Below are positions 20,501 to 32,119 of a stretch of 64,000 bases of DNA, one piece after another. Numbering within the stretch: the stretch's first letter is position 1; each line of letters opens with the position of its first letter. Both the position numbers and the translations under genes were made by a program. Where the stretch lies: contig JAKSZP010005277.1 of NCBI GenBank assembly GCA_022478985.1, positions 273,816 to 337,815 on the forward strand, written 5' to 3'. The stretch is from Massospora cicadina. Lineage: Eukaryota > Entomophthoromycota > Entomophthoromycetes > Entomophthorales > Entomophthoraceae. Under the pieces are notes generated by a model that searched no databases, was not told the origin of the DNA, and worked only from the letters and a program-made list of their open reading frames with translations.

Positions 20501-20889
20501 GATACCAGGTAAGCTATTATAATTGAGAATTAGTCAAATGACTAAGGAAATTAAAATTAACTATTAATAAAAGTTTAAGCCAGTATGGGGCAGTTTAGTT
20601 GATATAAAAATAATATTATAAAGGATTTAAAACAAAGCCTGTGAGGCGAGTACCAATGTATTAATTCTTTGTGTGTTGCATAGGTGGGGATTGAGGATTT
20701 AATCATATCCTCTTATTGCCAGAAATTGGAGGCTCAGCAGCAAGGTAATTTTTAGTATCTAAAAATACAGATTGACAACTACATTCAAACATGGGCGTGG
20801 CGGTGAGGTAATTTATAGTAATTTGCTAACTATTGATCAGCATCAATGTAGTTAAGATTTAATTTAAATCCATAGTATATATATTTGTT

Positions 20890-22140
20890 AATTATAAAGT
20901 TTATTTAACTGAGGCAAGCTGACCAGGGGATGGATATTACTGAATATACGTGAAACTAAGGGAATAACTGACAAATATTAAATTGGGCACCCCAGGGTAA
21001 TCAAGTTACCCCTGTTGCCAGCGGGACTGCCAGGTATGGGGGGGTTGGTGCGCTACTCTGAGGGGGCTTCCCCTGCTATGGAGCAGATGTGAAGGTAAGG
21101 GTCTGTGTGGAGAATTAGAGTGGGAACCATGTTTCTATGAGCGTTTTTTGCCTTGGTCTCATATATCCATAGAGCCAGGCTTGGAAGTGCTCTAGTAAGT
21201 GGACATGGAATCTGTATATACCCCATGAATGGTTGGGACCGTGCCCTTGAACACATCCAATTCAATTGTGTGTATTGTCCACATTGCAATGGGTATTATT
21301 AGGGAACAGAGTGTGCATGGGATTGGTGACTCGATCTGGAGCGCGAAGATGCTCTTTGATATCGAGAATTCCTGTTTGTTTTGGATCTTGAGCAGGCGTG
21401 CGACTTCCTGCCATTTAGCTTTGGTTGGGGGCATGTTTCTAGGCGTTGATGTAGGTATTCCTCCCCTCCACATACTGCACATGTTTTGTGGAGGGAGTTG
21501 GAATGGTCCACCATCCTATAGGTCCTTCTCATACAGCGCCAAGTGTTTTCTCTTATCCTCGGCTGTAGGAGTGGGTGGTGAGTCATTTTCCACATTTCCT
21601 TCTGTGTGGTTAAATCATAGGGAATGTCCAACATATCTGAGTATTATATCCTAGCTATGTTTGGGGTTGGTGCGAGCATATCTCTCTGGGGGTGGTTTTC
21701 TGGGTTTCTTAATTTGAATTGGGGCTGGGTCATCCCCTTCCCTGTATAGTACCCATGTTCTCTATGGTCCATCCCATACGGCGGATAGTTTGGAGGATAT
21801 GTTTGAAATGAGGGGAGGTTCCATGCGGTCCCGTTACAGTAGGGTGCTTGGCAAGGTGTGAAAGTAGTCTGTGTGGAATATGTGGGTTTTTTAATTTGAG
21901 CGCCTGTGCAAAGTTAGTCCTTGCTTCTCTGGACCAATGTTGTTGTGGGAGTACTGGAGCAAAGACTTCCTTTATCTATGTACCTAGGATGTGATTAGCG
22001 TGGCTCTAAAAATCTATTAGTCCCATGCCTCCGCTTGAGCGTGGGCCAAATAGTGTTTCCATCCGTATAGGAGGGTGAGAGCCAGGCCACAGCCAGCCCT
22101 GGATAAGCGCGCGGATTGAGGTTATAAAGGTAGGTGAGAA
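20890..22140 (-). mobile_element. 5'-truncated minus-strand LINE 3' end
   Basis: Minus-strand sequence matches the last 1.2 kb of the LINE at 61.9-63.1 kb: GGMGLIDF versus GGMGLLDF near 22020, then MLDIPYDLTTQKEM (21634), the zinc finger CAVCGGEEYLHQRLETC, then IAMWTIHTIELD (21290), and the nucleotide block CCCGCTGGCAACA...CTGGGGTGCC near 21000. Its 3' end is near 20890. The 5' truncation point is about 22140. Truncation at the 5' side is usual for LINE copies. Confidence 0.8.
21053..21654 (-). pseudogene. LINE ORF2 C-terminus with zinc finger
   Basis: Three minus-strand frames (21634-21299, 21482-21192, 21289-21053) together read through the C-terminal part of LINE ORF2. The finger CAVCGGEEYLHQRLETC keeps three Cys and one His, whereas the full-length LINE at 62.57 kb has Ser in place of the last Cys. 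Frameshifts near 21450 and 21240 break the frame. Confidence 0.7.
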
Positions 22141-22667
22141 GGCAATTGTTGATTATAAAGTTAATAGTAAAAAATTGTTTTAGATGCTGGTCAGACCACT
22201 TGCAGCAATACCCCCTTTCATCCTTCTGATGTCATATGTGGAGGTGGAGAACAAATGGCTTATTTCTTCAGTATTTAATTTTTTTTATTCATTAATCAAG
22301 TCTTCTACAACCAAAGTCCCAACTAGTGCCACCACAGGGGGCAACTGCAACCTGAAATCGCGGAGATCCCAAAACTCAGACAATATCAATCTTTATCATC
22401 AAGTAGTAGCTGAACATATGTTCTTGGGTGTTAGTCCCACACTATGTGTCTCAGCTATCAAATTGGCCAGTAGCACTCAGATGGGGGCGGATTAAACAGG
22501 ATTAAGAACTTTGGGACATGTTAAGACCTCGTTCACTGACAGGTTATTAGAATCTCATATCTTAAAATCTTAAAGGGTAATGTTCACATGCACCTGAGTG
22601 TAGTATAATTTGCGACATTTTAAGAAAATAAAAACAATCCTGGAGATGTAGGGGAAATCCTTTTGTC

Positions 22668-23062
22668 TCATTGACCACATGTGGTGGTAGTCATATAAGG
22701 TAACCCTGTACATGATACTAAATCAAAGGTTTTTGTCATCTGTCTCCAGTAAGCAAGTGCAAGCCTTTTAAATGCTCCCTGTAATCCTTGGTAGTTTTGA
22801 AAAAATTGGGGTTTACTTGTCACTAGTAAGGATAAGTACCTCCAAGTGTAATGTATAATGAAATCATACTCTCTTAGAGGAATTGAGTCCCCAACAGTAA
22901 ATTTTATCTGGGAACGTGAAGGGCCACTGTCAAAGTGCTGCCTATATTTTACCAAGCCTAATATGGGCGCAAAATAAACTCCAATAGATCTTTCACACTG
23001 GGCAACAATGGTTCCATACTCAATGTAATGCAGAAAAGTAGGAGCTGTCTTGATTTCTTCTT
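22668..23062 (-). CDS. Unrecognised open frame, about 130 codons
   Basis: A minus-strand frame is open from about 23062 to the stop just below 22668, with the first Met at 22955 and a readable N-terminal extension (APTFLHYIEYGTIVAQCERS). It contains YDFIIHYTWRYLSLLV and FFQNYQGLQGAFKRLALAYW. That length without a stop is unusual in this decayed sequence. No domain, signal peptide or membrane segment is evident. It may be a gag remnant or an exon of a host gene. No intron signals were established. Confidence 0.3.
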
Positions 23063-24770
23063 AAGATATATAAAATGACATCTCTCAGGGGTCTACTATC
23101 ATTGATTTTATAAATTTAGATTTTATGAACTTCCTGGCATTCCAAGTTACCAGACTCCCAAAGTGGTAGCAAAATAGGCACATAAGTGTTTTGTCATAAG
23201 TGGAATAAGCAGTATCAAGATGCCATTGCCAGGACCATCTATTACTAAAAAAAGATGCCATTGCCAGAAGTAGATATTTCGTTCATCAGGCTTCCCTGGT
23301 GGTAATTCTTACAAAACAGTAATTGAAGTAGCTTGGTTAAAGGCATGGTTGTGGGAGCTTTAACACAATAAGCCTATCTCTTCATGCTGACCTCTCTTTT
23401 GCTGACTGTTCTCTTTAAGCTTCCTTAGCATGCTGCTTATAACATTGATACATGGTGTGGAATTTTTTTCAGTAGGAACAAGTGGTCATGTTTTACTTTT
23501 TGCTAATGTATGCATAAGTGTCCTATATGGGTTTTCTGAGTTGCAGAATATTAATTAACTTTATTGGTAGGGATTTTGTTTAAACCCTTTTTAATTTCCT
23601 AGATGCTCATATAGTTCTGCTTAAGCCCTATCATGTGTAGTGTACATGAGGAAAATAATTGATGGAAGAGATATCTGTGTTGATGGCATCATCTAAAAGA
23701 TGGCGCTTAATAGTGACTAACGGTTGAGCGCTAGTGTAAAGTTCATTAGAGAAGTTGCTGGAACTTTCCTTGTTATTTAGGCTGTTTGCTATTGAGGCTT
23801 ATTTCTAGTTCAAAAGCTTGATTAATTCGAAGCCCCTGGTTAAAGCGGCCTGACCTGGCCCAGGTCTAACAGTCAGTAGGTTAGTATCATAGCTTCTTTC
23901 TCTTTTTGCAGCTACAGGGATGGATATGCCTTACTTTCTTCTTCTTTTTGTCCTCTTCCATCGCATTTATGTATGCACTTAAGAATTATACTATAAATTC
24001 TAACCTGGAATAAATCTCTCATTGAAAATGGGTTAAAGCTAGTGCCAGAAGGGGAAATAGTGTTTATATCTGTAACAAACAAGCTTCTTTTGGTATGCAA
24101 CGATTGAATTTGGCAAGAATTCCAGGCTAGAGCCCACATAGCTTAGACTATACTGGAGATAATTTTCTTCTTTGTAGATTAATACCGCAATCAACAATAA
24201 TAAATGTAAAGAAGTGTACAAAATCACAGTTGACAAAATCTCTATTTGCCCTGTTGATAAAGAATAGATGGAAGCTAGAGTTTTACCAATTCTCTATCCT
24301 CATATATGCCGTTGAATCCTACTATATATTACAAATTAAATTGAAACATTTAGGTTTTTTATATACATAATTAAGAAGACTAAATTATAGAATCTAACAT
24401 GTTATCAATTTTTAGATTCTGGAGAAAGCTTAGAACTCTTATGTCTGATAATACATAGAAAATATCCAGATGTTCTTATCTATAAATATTAGCTTAATAT
24501 AGTATTAGCGCGGTTTATATAAATTACTATATTTGGGTAGTTTGTAAGAGCCAAACTTTACATTAAAATTGTCAGCATAATATGGTTTTCCAATGTTATT
24601 GTAACTATTTATTGAAAAGATCAAATCTTCATAAGTTTGGTTCTGTTTCATGGACAAACATGGGAACTCCTTTTTCATACTCTTATTTTGTTTACATAAA
24701 GGTAAAGGACAAATGGCGGTCAGGTAAAACTTTGAACATTACAACACCTAACTCAGTACTATAGCTAGCT
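23063..24770. other. Unassigned AT-rich sequence
   Basis: No conserved retroelement block was found on either strand. A duplicated GATGCCATTGCCAG segment occurs at about 23219 and 23254. Short open frames here lack support. Confidence 0.3.
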
Positions 24771-24779
24771 CAAAAGAAA

Positions 24780-25170
24780 CTTTTCCAATTAATTTTGGGG
24801 AGCTCTTTGATCTCATGTTTACTTAGTTTCTCTATGTCATCTTGTAATTCATTCAAGCATTTTTGAGAGCGACTTTATTTGCTTTTTACTCCATACTAAA
24901 TAATAAATATGATCAGCTTTGCAGCTGATGACATAGATTCTGAGATTGATAAGAGATTTAACTAAGTCGTTGAAGTTAATGGTTACTTTTGCAAATGCAT
25001 GCACTTTTAACTCTTCAATTAGTGCTCCAAAGGAGGTTAGGGGTCAATAGGAAGGCAATTGTTTAGGACATTAAACCCTTGGTCTTATTTTTTCCATCGC
25101 ATTTCTAAAGCCTCAAGTTTATCTAATATTTCTCTTCTCCATACATTAACACCCTCATTGAGTGGGGTAG
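24780..25170 (-). pseudogene. Possible gag coiled-coil fragment
   Basis: The minus strand reads WRREILDKLEALEMRWKK near 25150 and, after stops and frame changes, CLNELQDDIEKLSKHEIKEL near 24850-24800. These charged heptad-like stretches resemble the coiled coils at the start of Gag in LTR elements. No capsid or zinc knuckle follows. Origin unknown. Confidence 0.25.
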
Positions 25171-25222
25171 TGGACAAAGCGGGCCTAGTGGCCTATAGGG
25201 CCTTGTAGCCCTTCTGCCCATC

Positions 25223-25733
25223 TGTTGGGATTTGATCTGCTCCCAATCAATTTAATTTTAAATTTCCCTACCTCCAGTACCTCTCCAAATTTTCCTCTCA
25301 TGGAGAATTATTTTCCGTCCCATAATCAAATTGTCAAAGGAAAGCCTGCCATCGACTCCCCACCTGATCAACATCAGGACGCTGAAGATCTTGCCAGTGT
25401 AGGACGACGCTATTCTGAAAGGATTAGGAGGAAAACCTCGCCAATAAATATCTGCGCCTTTTCTTATATAAAGTTACATTTTTATCTCCAATTTGTTCTT
25501 AGTTTTACTTATTTCTAGAGCCTCTGTATAGCAAGCTCCTCTCCAGCCATCAACTTCACCAGTTTTAATAAAATAGGTCCCTCATCACCTATTCCCAAGT
25601 TTATAGCAAGTTACTGGCCCCTACAGTTAGGATTCCCAGCTCTCCCCGCTGTCTGCTCGCTGTGGGACATTTTATCCCATCCATTTTGGTACACTTTAGA
25701 GGAACTATTACTCTCAGCTACCCTATCCTGACA
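25223..25733 (+). repeat. 5' LTR of element C
   Basis: 511 bases, TGTTGGGATTTG to CCTATCCTGACA. It pairs with 31612-32119 over its whole length (shared AATCAAATTGTCAAAGGAAA and CTCCCCGCTGTCTGCTCGCT). No convincing primer-binding site starting TGG was found directly after it. Confidence 0.9.
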
Positions 25734-25795
25734 AAATAATTTTTGCTCCCTACCAGGTACTCTCCTGAGCTACCTGGTGAATAAATATATTCACA

Positions 25796-27895
25796 ATGGA
25801 TGGTTCCCGCCAAGACTCTACTTGGCCACTTACCAAAATATCCAGCGTCACCCAATGGGTAACCTCCAATGGATAAAAGACTCTGAGAACAATTAACCCA
25901 ATTTTATGTAACTCCGTGCTATGCTCAATATCTCTATTCTGGCCCTAGAGCCCCAAAACTATCTTTTTCAGCCTACATGTGTTGCTGATACTTGTAATCA
26001 ATTACTTCTAGGTGCCCTTTTCCCTGGAGATTGCTCCCATTGTAACCAAGCCTCTGAAGTTACTGATAATATGTGAGCACTATATGAATCTACCGCCTTA
26101 CCCAACTCCAAAGTAGTAGTATCTCGCACAGAGCTATATTTATGACAGTTTGTGCACCCCACCATTCACCATTTAGTTCAAATGATGGGGATCCTTCATC
26201 AGGAATTTTTGAGACAGTTTACCTTGTCACAAGAGTTACACTATTACTTTTAAAATCTACAACTCAGCTTCTTTGTTTGTAAAGAATAACCATGAGGGTA
26301 TTCTTGAAAAATCACAACCAACTTATCTCTATGCAAACTCAACTCTCCCAACTGGACGTGGGAGTGGCTAGCCTGCTTTGCAAGGAAGTAGCTACCCATT
26401 TAACAGAGACTGACCACAATTATCGAGATTCAGTTGCAACAAGCCATAGCCAACCTCGCCAGACAACTTAATGCTTTTACCAAAAAAATCTAGTGAACGA
26501 ATAAGCCATATTGAACCAGCAATCTAACCAGCATTTAATGCCTCAGGCGTGCCTGAGATTCCAGGGCCTCCTGGTCCTGTGGGTCCCCCAGGCCCCCTGG
26601 GGAGTGAGGATCAGCTGGTCCTGCAGGAGTGATGGGGCCCCCTGGTCATGATGGAAGTGAAGGGCCACCTGGGCCAACTGGCCCCCCTGGGTATGGGCAT
26701 CCTGGTCCTCGTGGGCCCCCTAAGCCCCCTGGCCCTCCTGGTCCTTCAGGTCTGACTGTGCACTTACCTTCCCCTCCAGAGGATCCTTCCTCAAATAGAC
26801 GCCTTCTTGCTCTTGAACAAAACCTTGAAAATATTGCTCAAAGCTGTTGGCTATCTCGCTCTGGAGAACCCATTTATCCAAACCTTACTGTTGATGCTTT
26901 TAAGGAAGGGTTGGACAACACTTACCATCTTTACGATTCTCTCACTGACGATTTAACTCACCAAAAAGAAAGAATTACTAGGTTGGAGCAAGACAATTAT
27001 GAGCTCTGATCCCTAATTCAAAATCTACTTGTCAAAATGGAATTATTACATAACAAACTTCAACTTAAAGCATCTACTGATTCCCTAATTGCCCATTTTG
27101 GGGCTCTAAGAGGATCTGAACCATTTTAGATAAAAAGCTGATTAAAATTGGAATCCCATGCCTCCATCCAAATCTGAGTTATCTGTAATCAAATGAATTA
27201 GCCCAGTGGGCATAAATGTTTTTTCAGCTCCTGTGGGAACTACGTTTATACCTTCTTTTAAAACAAGTTCACCCCAGGGGAAGAAAGTATTGCTCTATTT
27301 CTAAAAATATTTTTGAGAATGGAATGGAGGAAGCTCCTGATTGACAAAAGGTTAAGTACTTACCCTCTTGCCTTAGTAGATCCTCCCAAGAAATTATGGT
27401 ACCCCAGCTCATGAGATGCAGCACTTGAGCTGAGGTGAAGGCCGCGCTTATTAAAGAATTTGGCAGTGACTTCACCTTGGCTAATCAGAAAAAAACCTTT
27501 ATGAGTAATAAGTTAAGACGTGGCAAATCTCCTACAATGTTTGCTGCTCGATTCTGTGCTGAGGCTCAAACATTGGTAACTAATAACTGCCTCACTCTCA
27601 ATGATGCTGTTGTTGCCATCCTGTCCAAATTAGAGTTTAACCCGCAGCTCCATCTTCACATGACTTAATTAACCGAAATTTACTTCTATTTTAGATATTA
27701 AGGAGGCCCTTCTTGAGATTCCTACTTCTGTAGTTACTGCCACTCCTGCTTCCGCTTCAGTCTCACATCCTCAAATTCATGTGGTTAATAACAATGAGTC
27801 TGAAAAAAATCGAGCTTGACCCAACTGCACCTATTGTGGCCGTCGCAACCACACCATTTAACATTGTTGGACGAAAATGTCCAAAGAGAAAGAAA
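25796..27895 (+). pseudogene. gag: Gag with collagen-like segment (element C)
   Basis: ATG at 25796 opens MDGSRQDSTWPL. After a poorly readable N-terminal part comes a collagen-like Gly-X-Y run (26564-26751), then a helical region (26780-27009, DPSSNRRLLALEQNLENIAQ), then the capsid (about 27280-27665, with KEFGSDFTLANQKKTFMSNK and FAARFCAEAQTL), and a CCHC zinc knuckle CTYCGRRNHTI-HC at 27826-27867. Gag forms the particle and binds element RNA. Frames change several times and stops occur, including one inside the knuckle. Confidence 0.75.
26564..26751 (+). other. Collagen-like Gly-X-Y repeat inside Gag (element C)
   Basis: About 19 Gly-X-Y triplets, rich in Pro: GPPGPVGPPG before a one-base shift near 26605, then GPAGVMGPPGHDGSEGPPGP and on to GPPKPPGPPGPSG. 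Locally GC-rich compared with the surroundings. Element D carries a decayed counterpart at 39505-39665 (minus), in the same place before the capsid. Confidence 0.85.
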
Positions 27896-28136
27896 AAGAA
27901 GGGTCAGCATAGGGCGAGAGGCTCCCTATGCTGACAGCTTTACTGCGCCTTGAGAACAATCAGTTCATACCGTTTCCACTGACCTTGTTGGCCCTAGTGC
28001 TACTGAAGAGGAAACCCCTATTGAGCCTTCCATTGATATTAAACCTAGCGATATTTCTTCTTATCTTCTATCTAAGTTGGCCCCTGCAGCTATATATTCA
28101 ATCTCAGCTCAGTGGGGATGACGGTAGCCTGTATTG

Positions 28137-28440
28137 AAGTGGTTGTTCGCAAGGTGAAGGTTCTCACTATTGTTAACTCTGGATCTCCAATTAACATCAT
28201 TTCTTCTTGACTAATCAAAAATTAAGATTCAGCCTGATCTTAACTATTCATCAGAATATGGGACCGCTGGTAACGCATATGCTCGAGCTATAGGTGCTTA
28301 CTCCCACTTGCCCTTAGAGTTAGGCAGCCTACAGCTCTCTATCCCTGCTGTATCCTTGGATAATAATAGCTATGACCTCCTATTGGGCACTGGGTTTCTT
28401 ATGGAACATGCTGCCATTGTTACTATAAGGATAATTTCAT
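28137..28440 (+). pseudogene. pro: Retroviral-type aspartic protease (element C)
   Basis: VLTIVNSGSPINIISS at 28160-28208 is the active-site loop, in which the expected Asp of D-S-G is Asn (codon 28175-28177). YDLLLGTGFL at about 28371-28400 is the conserved second motif. The enzyme would cleave the Gag-Pol polyprotein; with Asn it could not. A stop follows IISS. Confidence 0.75.
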
Positions 28441-28873
28441 TTCTATATTAGGATACCGTGTCCCTTTACTTTTAACTTCTGCTCTTAAGGAAAAAGGGAA
28501 GCGGAAGTTGAGGATGTGCCTGCTCAAGTCTCCTGATTCCGTTGAGTATTTATAATATCATGTGTTGGGGTCCAAAGTTAAGTTGCCCCCTCCCATGGTT
28601 GAGGGTGAGGAGGGGTTGCCTTTACATTCTCTCCAAGTCCTTACCATATCTCTGCAGCCCAAATCCTGGTAGACACTGGTATCCAGTTGGTTCCCCCTCC
28701 TAATTACTTGCTCGAGATTTCTAGTCTACCTAACCCTTCTATATTTGAAGCTCTCCCCTGTCCAGGGGTTTTAGATCCCACTTATCAAGGCACTGTCACT
28801 GTTCTTTTAGCCAACCTCTCCCGGTCTCCTAAAAGTCATTGATCTGAATCAACTTACTGCTTACATCCACCTC

Positions 28874-30300
28874 TTGCCTTATGACCAGGTGATGGAGGTT
28901 CATGGTGTTGGGACCCTTCATGACTTTAGTTTAGAGGAGCCTCCTGTTGTTGCTGCAGTGCCTGTACAAATTGGTTCTGATTTGTCAGCTGAGCAAAAAG
29001 CAGCTGTTAAAGCTTTGATCAATGAATATTCAGATATTTTCTCCTCGGGCCCTCACATTTATGGCTATATGCAAGGCATTTAACTCCAGGTCGATACTGG
29101 AGATGCTGCTCCTTTTCACTCTCAACCTTATCGAAAATTGAAAACTGAAGAAGCCCAGGTTACCCTTGAATTAAAGCAATTGCTCGATGCTGGCCTCCTT
29201 CAACCGTCACGTAGTCCCTGGTCCTCCCAGCTCCTGTTGATTAAAAAGAAGGATGGGAGCCATCATGCTGTTATGGACTATTGACGATTGAATTCCATTA
29301 CGCGCAAGGAAAGCTATCCTTTACCCTGCATTGACAACTCCTTACACTCCTTGTCTGGCTCCCAATATTTTTCTGCGATGGACCTGGCCAGTGGCTACTG
29401 GCAGATTGATCTTTCCGCTTAGGATTGTGCCAAGTGTGCCCTCATCTCCCATGAAGGGTTGTTTGAGCCCACCCATATGCCGCAGGGGTTATGCAATGCC
29501 CCTGCTACCTTCCAATGGCTATGAACCAGTTGTTTGGGGACCTTAAACTCATGTGTGTGTTAGTATACCTTGATGATGTCACTGTCTTCTTCCAAACATT
29601 TACTGCACATCTCAATCATCTTTGTCAGGTATTTCAGCGACTACAGGAAACCTCCTTGAAATTAAAACTTCTAAATGTGAATTCTTTGAACGAGAAATGG
29701 AATTCTTAGGACACAAGGTGACGCGGCAAGGTATCCTCCCCATCCCAGATAAGGTCTCTGCCATTGAACGCATGCCCGCTCCAAAGAATTTGAGAGGCAT
29801 CCAAGTCTTTCTTAGAATGGTGGGCTACTACAGCAGTTTATCTCTCACTTCGCTGACCTTACTGAGCCCTTAGTTGAACTCCTACACAAAAATGTGCCCT
29901 TCTTTTGGGGCCCTGAGCAACAACAGTCCTTCAATTCCCTACGCACTGCCTTGTTATCAGCCCCTGTGTTAATACATCCTAACTTTAAGCAACCTTTTTT
30001 TCTCTTCAAAGATGCAAGTAACACTGCTGTAGGCGCCATTTTTTCCTAGTTAGACCAAGACCAAGTTGACCACCCGGTTGCTTATTTTAGCAAGACATTA
30101 ACCAAGGCAGAGCGGAATTATCCAGTAACTGAATGTGAGTGCCTGGAAGTTTTACTTGCTATCAAACACTTCCGCCCTTATTTTTATGTTAAACATTTTA
30201 CAATAGTTACCAATCATTCCTCCCTCCAAAGCTTTGTCAAATGAAAGATCCCAATGGGAGGTTGGCTCGCTGAGCCCTCAGGCTATAAAATTAAGATTTT
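28874..30300 (+). pseudogene. pol: Ty3/gypsy reverse transcriptase and RNase H (element C)
   Basis: The frame 28874-29083 is the lead-in (SDIFSSGPH). RT blocks are LLQPSRSPWSSQLLLIKKKDG, MDLASGYWQIDL, MPQGLCNAPATFQ, and the intact YLDD at 29566-29577; then KTSKCEFFEREMEFLGHKVT and the connection domain. RNase H has FKDASN (Asp codon 30011-30013), AERNYPVTECECLEV, and TNHSSL where TDH is usual. At least two frameshifts (near 29515 and 29660) and several stops are present. Confidence 0.9.
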
Positions 30301-30399
30301 TCTATAGTTCACAGAGCTGGCGCCATTCATCAAAATGTGGATGGACTATCCCGCCTCCCTATTTTACATGTAACTATTCCTGAAGAAGATCAACTTTTT

Positions 30400-31834
30400 G
30401 AGCTTCTCCCTCACCCAAGGTTGTGGTCTCAAGAAACTTTAGACATTCAAGTTTAATTAAAAAAGATGGCTGCTAACACTAAAGTCGTTGATGGTGTATT
30501 GGTAAAATAGGTTGGCACCGCTTTTCTGCCCTATCTCCGCCCTTCCCTTCGTACTGACTCTATCATGGAAACCCATAAGACCCTTGGTCATGGGGTTATA
30601 AAGAAAACCCTTGAGTGGCTAAAAACCAAATGCTATTGGGAGAATATGGCCGAGTCCATTCATGATGTTTTGGAAAGTTGCTTCAGCTGCCGTTACCAGG
30701 ACAAGTCTAATCCCCACTTTATATTTGAGCTCGTAGCCCCTGGGGCCCCTTTTGATACTGTTACATCGATGTTGTAGGGCCACTACCTGTGGCTGTCTAT
30801 GGCCATCGCTATATTATTTTTGCCATCAATCACCTAACTAAGTGGGTTGAGGCCACTTCAGTCCCTCATGCTACTGCTAGAGCTACTGCCCTCTTCCTGT
30901 ACCAACACATATTCTCCCATCACAGCTGTCCACGGATACTTTTATCAGACAATGGCACAAATTTTATCTCTTCTATAGTCCAGGAATTAACTTCTTTGCT
31001 AGGTTTAAAGCATCTCTTCACTACACCATATCACCCCTCCACCAATGACGCGTGGTAGAGCGTGCTAATGGTACTTTAGTTTCCATTCTACGAAAGTTAG
31101 CTGCTTCAGACCCTGTGCATTGGAATGATTTTCTCCCTAGTGCCTTATTAGCCTACCGCATTAGCTATCACAGGATGATTAAGATGTCCCCTTTCCAAGC
31201 CATATATGAGCGCAAGCCACTTTTGCCTTCCAGCCTTCATCCAATCCTTGACTCAGCTAATCTAAGAAATGTAGAGCTTACCCTGCGACAGCTAACTGAT
31301 GAGATCATAAGTCTCCAAGTTATGGCTAATGAATCTATAAAAACTACCAATTTTAGAAAAGGGGTTCGAGCCAATGAGCACCGACCTGCACTCCCTGAAT
31401 ACTCTTTAGGAAGTCTAGTCTTGTTCTACCACCATTGCCTTGAGGGCAGGACACATAAGCTTGCCACCAATTGGTCTGGTCCTTATTGGGTGATACACCG
31501 TAGGGGCCCTGAATACTCTATCGCTGTTACTGGTACTGGCACTAAAGTAAATCGAGTCCACAGCCACTTTCTGTGCAAGTATTATCCCCCTTGGCAAGTT
31601 CTTGAGGGGGGTGTTATTGGGATTCAACCAGCTCCCAATCAATCCAATTCGAATTTCCCTACCTCTGATACCTCTTCAAATTTTCCTCTCACTGAGCATT
31701 ATTTTCCGTACCATAATCAAATTGTCAAAGGAAAGCCTGCCGTTGACTCCCACCTGATCAACATCAGGCTGCTGAAGATCTTGCCAGTGGAGGACGTTGC
31801 TACTTTGAAAGGATTAGAAAAATCTCGCCTATAA
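30400..31834 (+). pseudogene. pol: Integrase with GPY/F, reading into the 3' LTR (element C)
   Basis: The HHCC domain is HKTLGH and CFSC (30570-30700). In the core, the first Asp (codon 30768-30770) is recovered only after a one-base loss just before it; the second is LLSDNGTNF (30948-30950) and the Glu is VERANGTL (31058-31060). The last frame is open for 260 codons (31052-31834). It includes GPYWVIHRRGPEYS and VHSHFLCKYYP, crosses the polypurine tract and ends about 220 bases inside the LTR. All three catalytic residues can thus be located, in more than one frame. Confidence 0.88.
31604..31611 (+). promoter_or_regulatory. Polypurine tract of element C
   Basis: GAGGGGGG directly before TGTTATTGGG of the 3' LTR. 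It lies inside the integrase reading frame, where it encodes Glu-Gly-Gly. Confidence 0.85.
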
Positions 31835-32119
31835 ATATCCACTCCTTTTCTTAAATAAAGTTACGTTTTTATCTCCAATTCTATCTTAATTTTACTTATT
31901 TCTAGACCTCTGTACATCAAGCCCCTCTCCGGACATCAACTTCACTTGTTTTAATACAATAGGTCCCTCATCACCTATTCCCAAGCTTATAGCAAGTTAC
32001 TGGCCCCTACATTTAGGATTCCCGGCTCTCCCCGCTGTCTGCTCGCTGTGGGACATTTTATCCCAAATATTTTGGTATGCTTCAGAGGAACTACTACCCT
32101 CAGCTACCCTTTCCTGACA
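31612..32119 (+). repeat. 3' LTR of element C
   Basis: 508 bases, TGTTATTGGGATT to CTTTCCTGACA. Contains CCTATAAATATCC near 31829 (candidate TATA box; the 5' copy reads CAATAAATATC) followed by AAATAAAGTTACG, a possible poly(A) signal. Confidence 0.9.

Larger units (their letters stand above)
25223..32119 (+). mobile_element. Ty3/gypsy retrotransposon C, complete but decayed
   Basis: 6.9 kb with matching LTRs (25223-25733 and 31612-32119), gag with collagen-like stretch, capsid and zinc knuckle, protease, RT, RNase H, integrase, GPY/F and a polypurine tract. Flanks CCATC (25218-25222) and CAATC (32120-32124) look like a 5-base target duplication with one change. The LTRs are very similar, so C is one of the younger insertions. 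It belongs to the same family as D. Confidence 0.9.

Noticed and set aside
21229..21654. 141-codon plus-strand frame
   Set aside because: The minus strand here carries the LINE C-terminus with motif matches to the copy at 62.4 kb; the plus frame is its shadow.
25150..25222. GC-rich stretch left of element C as a tRNA gene
   Set aside because: No cloverleaf with acceptable A and B boxes could be drawn.
26564..26751. Genuine host collagen gene exon
   Set aside because: It lies between the LTRs of C in line with gag, and a counterpart lies at the same place in D, so it belongs to the element.
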